Source: a bacterium (GTDB taxonomy: Bacteria > Dependentiae > Babeliae > Babeliales > RVW-14). Taken from it: 32,010 nucleotides of DNA. How positions within the stretch are numbered: the stretch's first letter is position 1; the number at the start of each line of letters is the position of its first letter. The stretch lies in the NCBI GenBank assembly GCA_010027825.1, contig RGUK01000007.1, forward strand, positions 1 to 32,010, in the 5' to 3' direction. This document shows positions 30,411-32,010 of this stretch, in pieces. The notes beneath the pieces are model-generated. The model searched no databases, had not been told where the DNA came from, and saw only the letters and a program-made list of their open reading frames with translations. Position numbers and translations under genes: made by a program.

Positions 30411-32010
30411 GGTGGCGTTCCTTGCCAGACTTCATTTCCTTTTGCGTCTTCTTGCTGCCAACTGGGCGGCAAGAACCCCGGGAGTAGGCTTTCGCCCCGG
30501 GCACGGGTTCATAGCCAGCCCAGCAGCGGGCGGCTTTCAGTGTGGCTTGTTTAAGCGTGTATCGCGTTCGAAGTTGGTCGACGATGTTGGCACTCGATTT
30601 TTTGACAGGGAAACCAAGCTGTTGCATATACCTCTGCACGACGGCAGCCTCCGGATCCACGAGATCTTGCACCGCTTGCGGCACCGCACCACGAATCGTG
30701 TTTTTCACCGATTGCGGAAGATATTGTGCCGCCAAACCACGGCCGAGTTGTCCCATTGTTTGCACAGACTTTGGCACCAGTGCGTCGACTACGTTACCAG
30801 CCGTGTTGCGTGCACCACGTACTTGATTCGTCACTTCTTGGTGGGCCTGATTTTGTAAATAGTCGGGCCGACCGCTCGCCTCGTGTTGCTGCTGCAGCCG
30901 GTTAAATAGGGCCGCGGCGTCTTCACGTGTTTTGGGTGCGTAATCACCGCGCATCCCCATCAAATACGTGTGGGCCAACTCAGGACTCGTGCCATGAAGT
31001 TGCCGCAACTGATCGAATTTGGCTCGTTCCGCGTCGAGTGCTTTTTGTGCGGCTTCCGGGCCTTGTGTTTTTAAAATGCTGCTAATTTGTTCGCGCGTTG
31101 TGGCTTCAGCTTTTGGCGAAAACATATTGGAATCACGAGCACCTTGCGGAATAAAGCCCGTGGCTTCGCCGAGGTCGCCCAACAACCGACCCATGTTGGC
31201 TTGCATGCCTTCGCCAAACATGCCCATCGCACCGGCACCGATACCCAGTGCTCCAATTCCTAGGCCGCCCAGGATCGCACTCAGTCCGTCGCCCGAGAGC
31301 AGCCCGATTAACGCCGCCGGCACGCCAACCATGAACGCGGCTTGGCCCATCGGCCCCAAACCGTTCCACATACCCATCGCCTGTCCAAAAAAATCTGGGC
31401 TTTGTAATTTCGATTGATCGCCGCCAGCTTGCTGTGTAATAAACTCAGACCGGGCCGGAGCTAAAGCACGCTCCGCTTCCGGTGTGCCGGGCTGCGTGGC
31501 TACCACCTTGGCCGCTTCTACTTTCTCAGGATTTTTCGCAGCAATTTCTTGTGTGTGCTTGGTAAGATCCGGCAAAACTTTTTGCTCCGCTGCGGCGTGA
31601 GCTTCGGCACCTTGGGTTTTCGCGTCGCCCAGAGCGGCTGTCGCCGATTCAAACGGCGTGGTCTGCTGCGTGGCCTGCGGGCCAGCGGGCTGCTGCGGTA
31701 CTGGATTTTGCGTCGTGTTGGCGGCAGCCGCGGGGTTCTGTGCGGGCTGCTGTGTGGGCTGCTGTGCGGGCGGTTCAGTTTGTGGTTGCGGTGCCGGAGC
31801 CTGTGCCGGCGTAAATGTCTGCGGCGGGGCGTTAGGGTCGGCAGGATTTAAAAAATCGGCGGCGACGGGGGCACCAAACGCATACGGCACTTTAGACTGA
31901 AAGTCGCCTCGGTTGACGGCGTTGTAGCGTTTGCCTTGCGCGTCGGCGAACACCGGCCCATGCTTGGAATCGATACCAACAAAGGTATCGTTTTTGTCGA
32001 AAGGGCTGAC
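30376..32010 (-). CDS. Gly/Ala-rich virion-like protein with C-terminal Cys motif (5' end cut by window edge)
   Basis: The frame is open from the right edge of the window (545 codons, no start needed inside; a GTG at 31953 is internal), so the N-terminus lies outside. The first about 120 visible residues are followed by a Pro/Gln/Ala-rich linker (QPTQQPAQNPAAAANTTQNP), then an extended Gly-zipper region (LIGLLSGDGLSAILGGLGIG and onward) and helical segments. Near the C-terminus is CWAGYEPVPGAKAYSRGSC, a motif with two Cys that recurs at the ends of proteins in large phages, followed by a Lys/His-rich tail. A virion internal or ejection protein is the likely role. Confidence 0.6.
   Translation of the reverse strand, partial: VSPFDKNDTFVGIDSKHGPVFADAQGKRYNAVNRGDFQSKVPYAFGAPVAADFLNPADPNAPPQTFTPAQAPAPQPQTEPPAQQPTQQPAQNPAAAANTTQNPVPQQPAGPQATQQTTPFESATAALGDAKTQGAEAHAAAEQKVLPDLTKHTQEIAAKNPEKVEAAKVVATQPGTPEAERALAPARSEFITQQAGGDQSKLQSPDFFGQAMGMWNGLGPMGQAAFMVGVPAALIGLLSGDGLSAILGGLGIGALGIGAGAMGMFGEGMQANMGRLLGDLGEATGFIPQGARDSNMFSPKAEATTREQISSILKTQGPEAAQKALDAERAKFDQLRQLHGTSPELAHTYLMGMRGDYAPKTREDAAALFNRLQQQHEASGRPDYLQNQAHQEVTNQVRGARNTAGNVVDALVPKSVQTMGQLGRGLAAQYLPQSVKNTIRGAVPQAVQDLVDPEAAVVQRYMQQLGFPVKKSSANIVDQLRTRYTLKQATLKAARCWAGYEPVPGAKAYSRGSCRPVGSKKTQKEMKSGKERHHETKQQSGAKG

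Overview
This window reads as part of a large tailed-phage (Caudoviricetes) genome, probably from an uncultured virus. The evidence is a capsid-maturation-type protease, several virion-like proteins rich in Gly/Ala/Pro, a PhoH ATPase, dCMP deaminase, a tRNA, holin-like membrane proteins, and above all a phage-type multisubunit RNA polymerase. Every gene I can support (about 40) lies on the minus strand with very short gaps or ATGA/TGATG overlaps, so transcription runs from position 32010 towards position 1. The host cannot be determined from this sequence. Both window edges cut through genes.

Layout in transcription order. (a) 32010-25500: a virion-like Gly/Ala protein with a C-terminal Cys motif, PhoH, a ferritin-like protein, a small membrane protein, a PD-(D/E)XK nuclease, a small helical protein, dCMP deaminase, three small genes, an actin-fold ATPase, and a degenerate glycerophosphodiesterase-like protein. 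(b) 25524-25164: the only sizeable gene-free stretch, containing nested inverted repeats and a possible promoter. (c) 25163-18100: holin-like and other membrane proteins, tRNA-Asn(GUU), a 2H-phosphoesterase-like protein, a matrixin metalloprotease with a cysteine switch, a papain-like protease and two exported small proteins; this looks like a lysis or host-envelope module. (d) 18074-8980: small genes and a Gly-zipper protein, then an RNA polymerase beta subunit fused to the N-terminal half of beta-prime (1456 aa), two small genes, and the C-terminal half of beta-prime as a separate protein (624 aa). (e) 8900-1: virion morphogenesis, with a 791-residue structural protein, a beta-rich protein, an HTH protein, coiled-coil and Gly-zipper proteins, a prohead-protease-like protein with a Cys cluster, and an EF-hand protein cut by the window edge.

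How they may work together: the phage carries at least the catalytic core of its own transcription enzyme (beta and beta-prime equivalents; no alpha, omega or sigma seen here) inside the late structural block, which suggests an RNA polymerase for late genes or one packaged in the virion. Together the two RNA polymerase proteins contain no cysteine in 2080 residues, so both zinc sites usual in bacterial beta-prime are absent. Two small genes carry what look like single-base frameshifts at or near short G/C runs, which may be assembly errors or real lesions.
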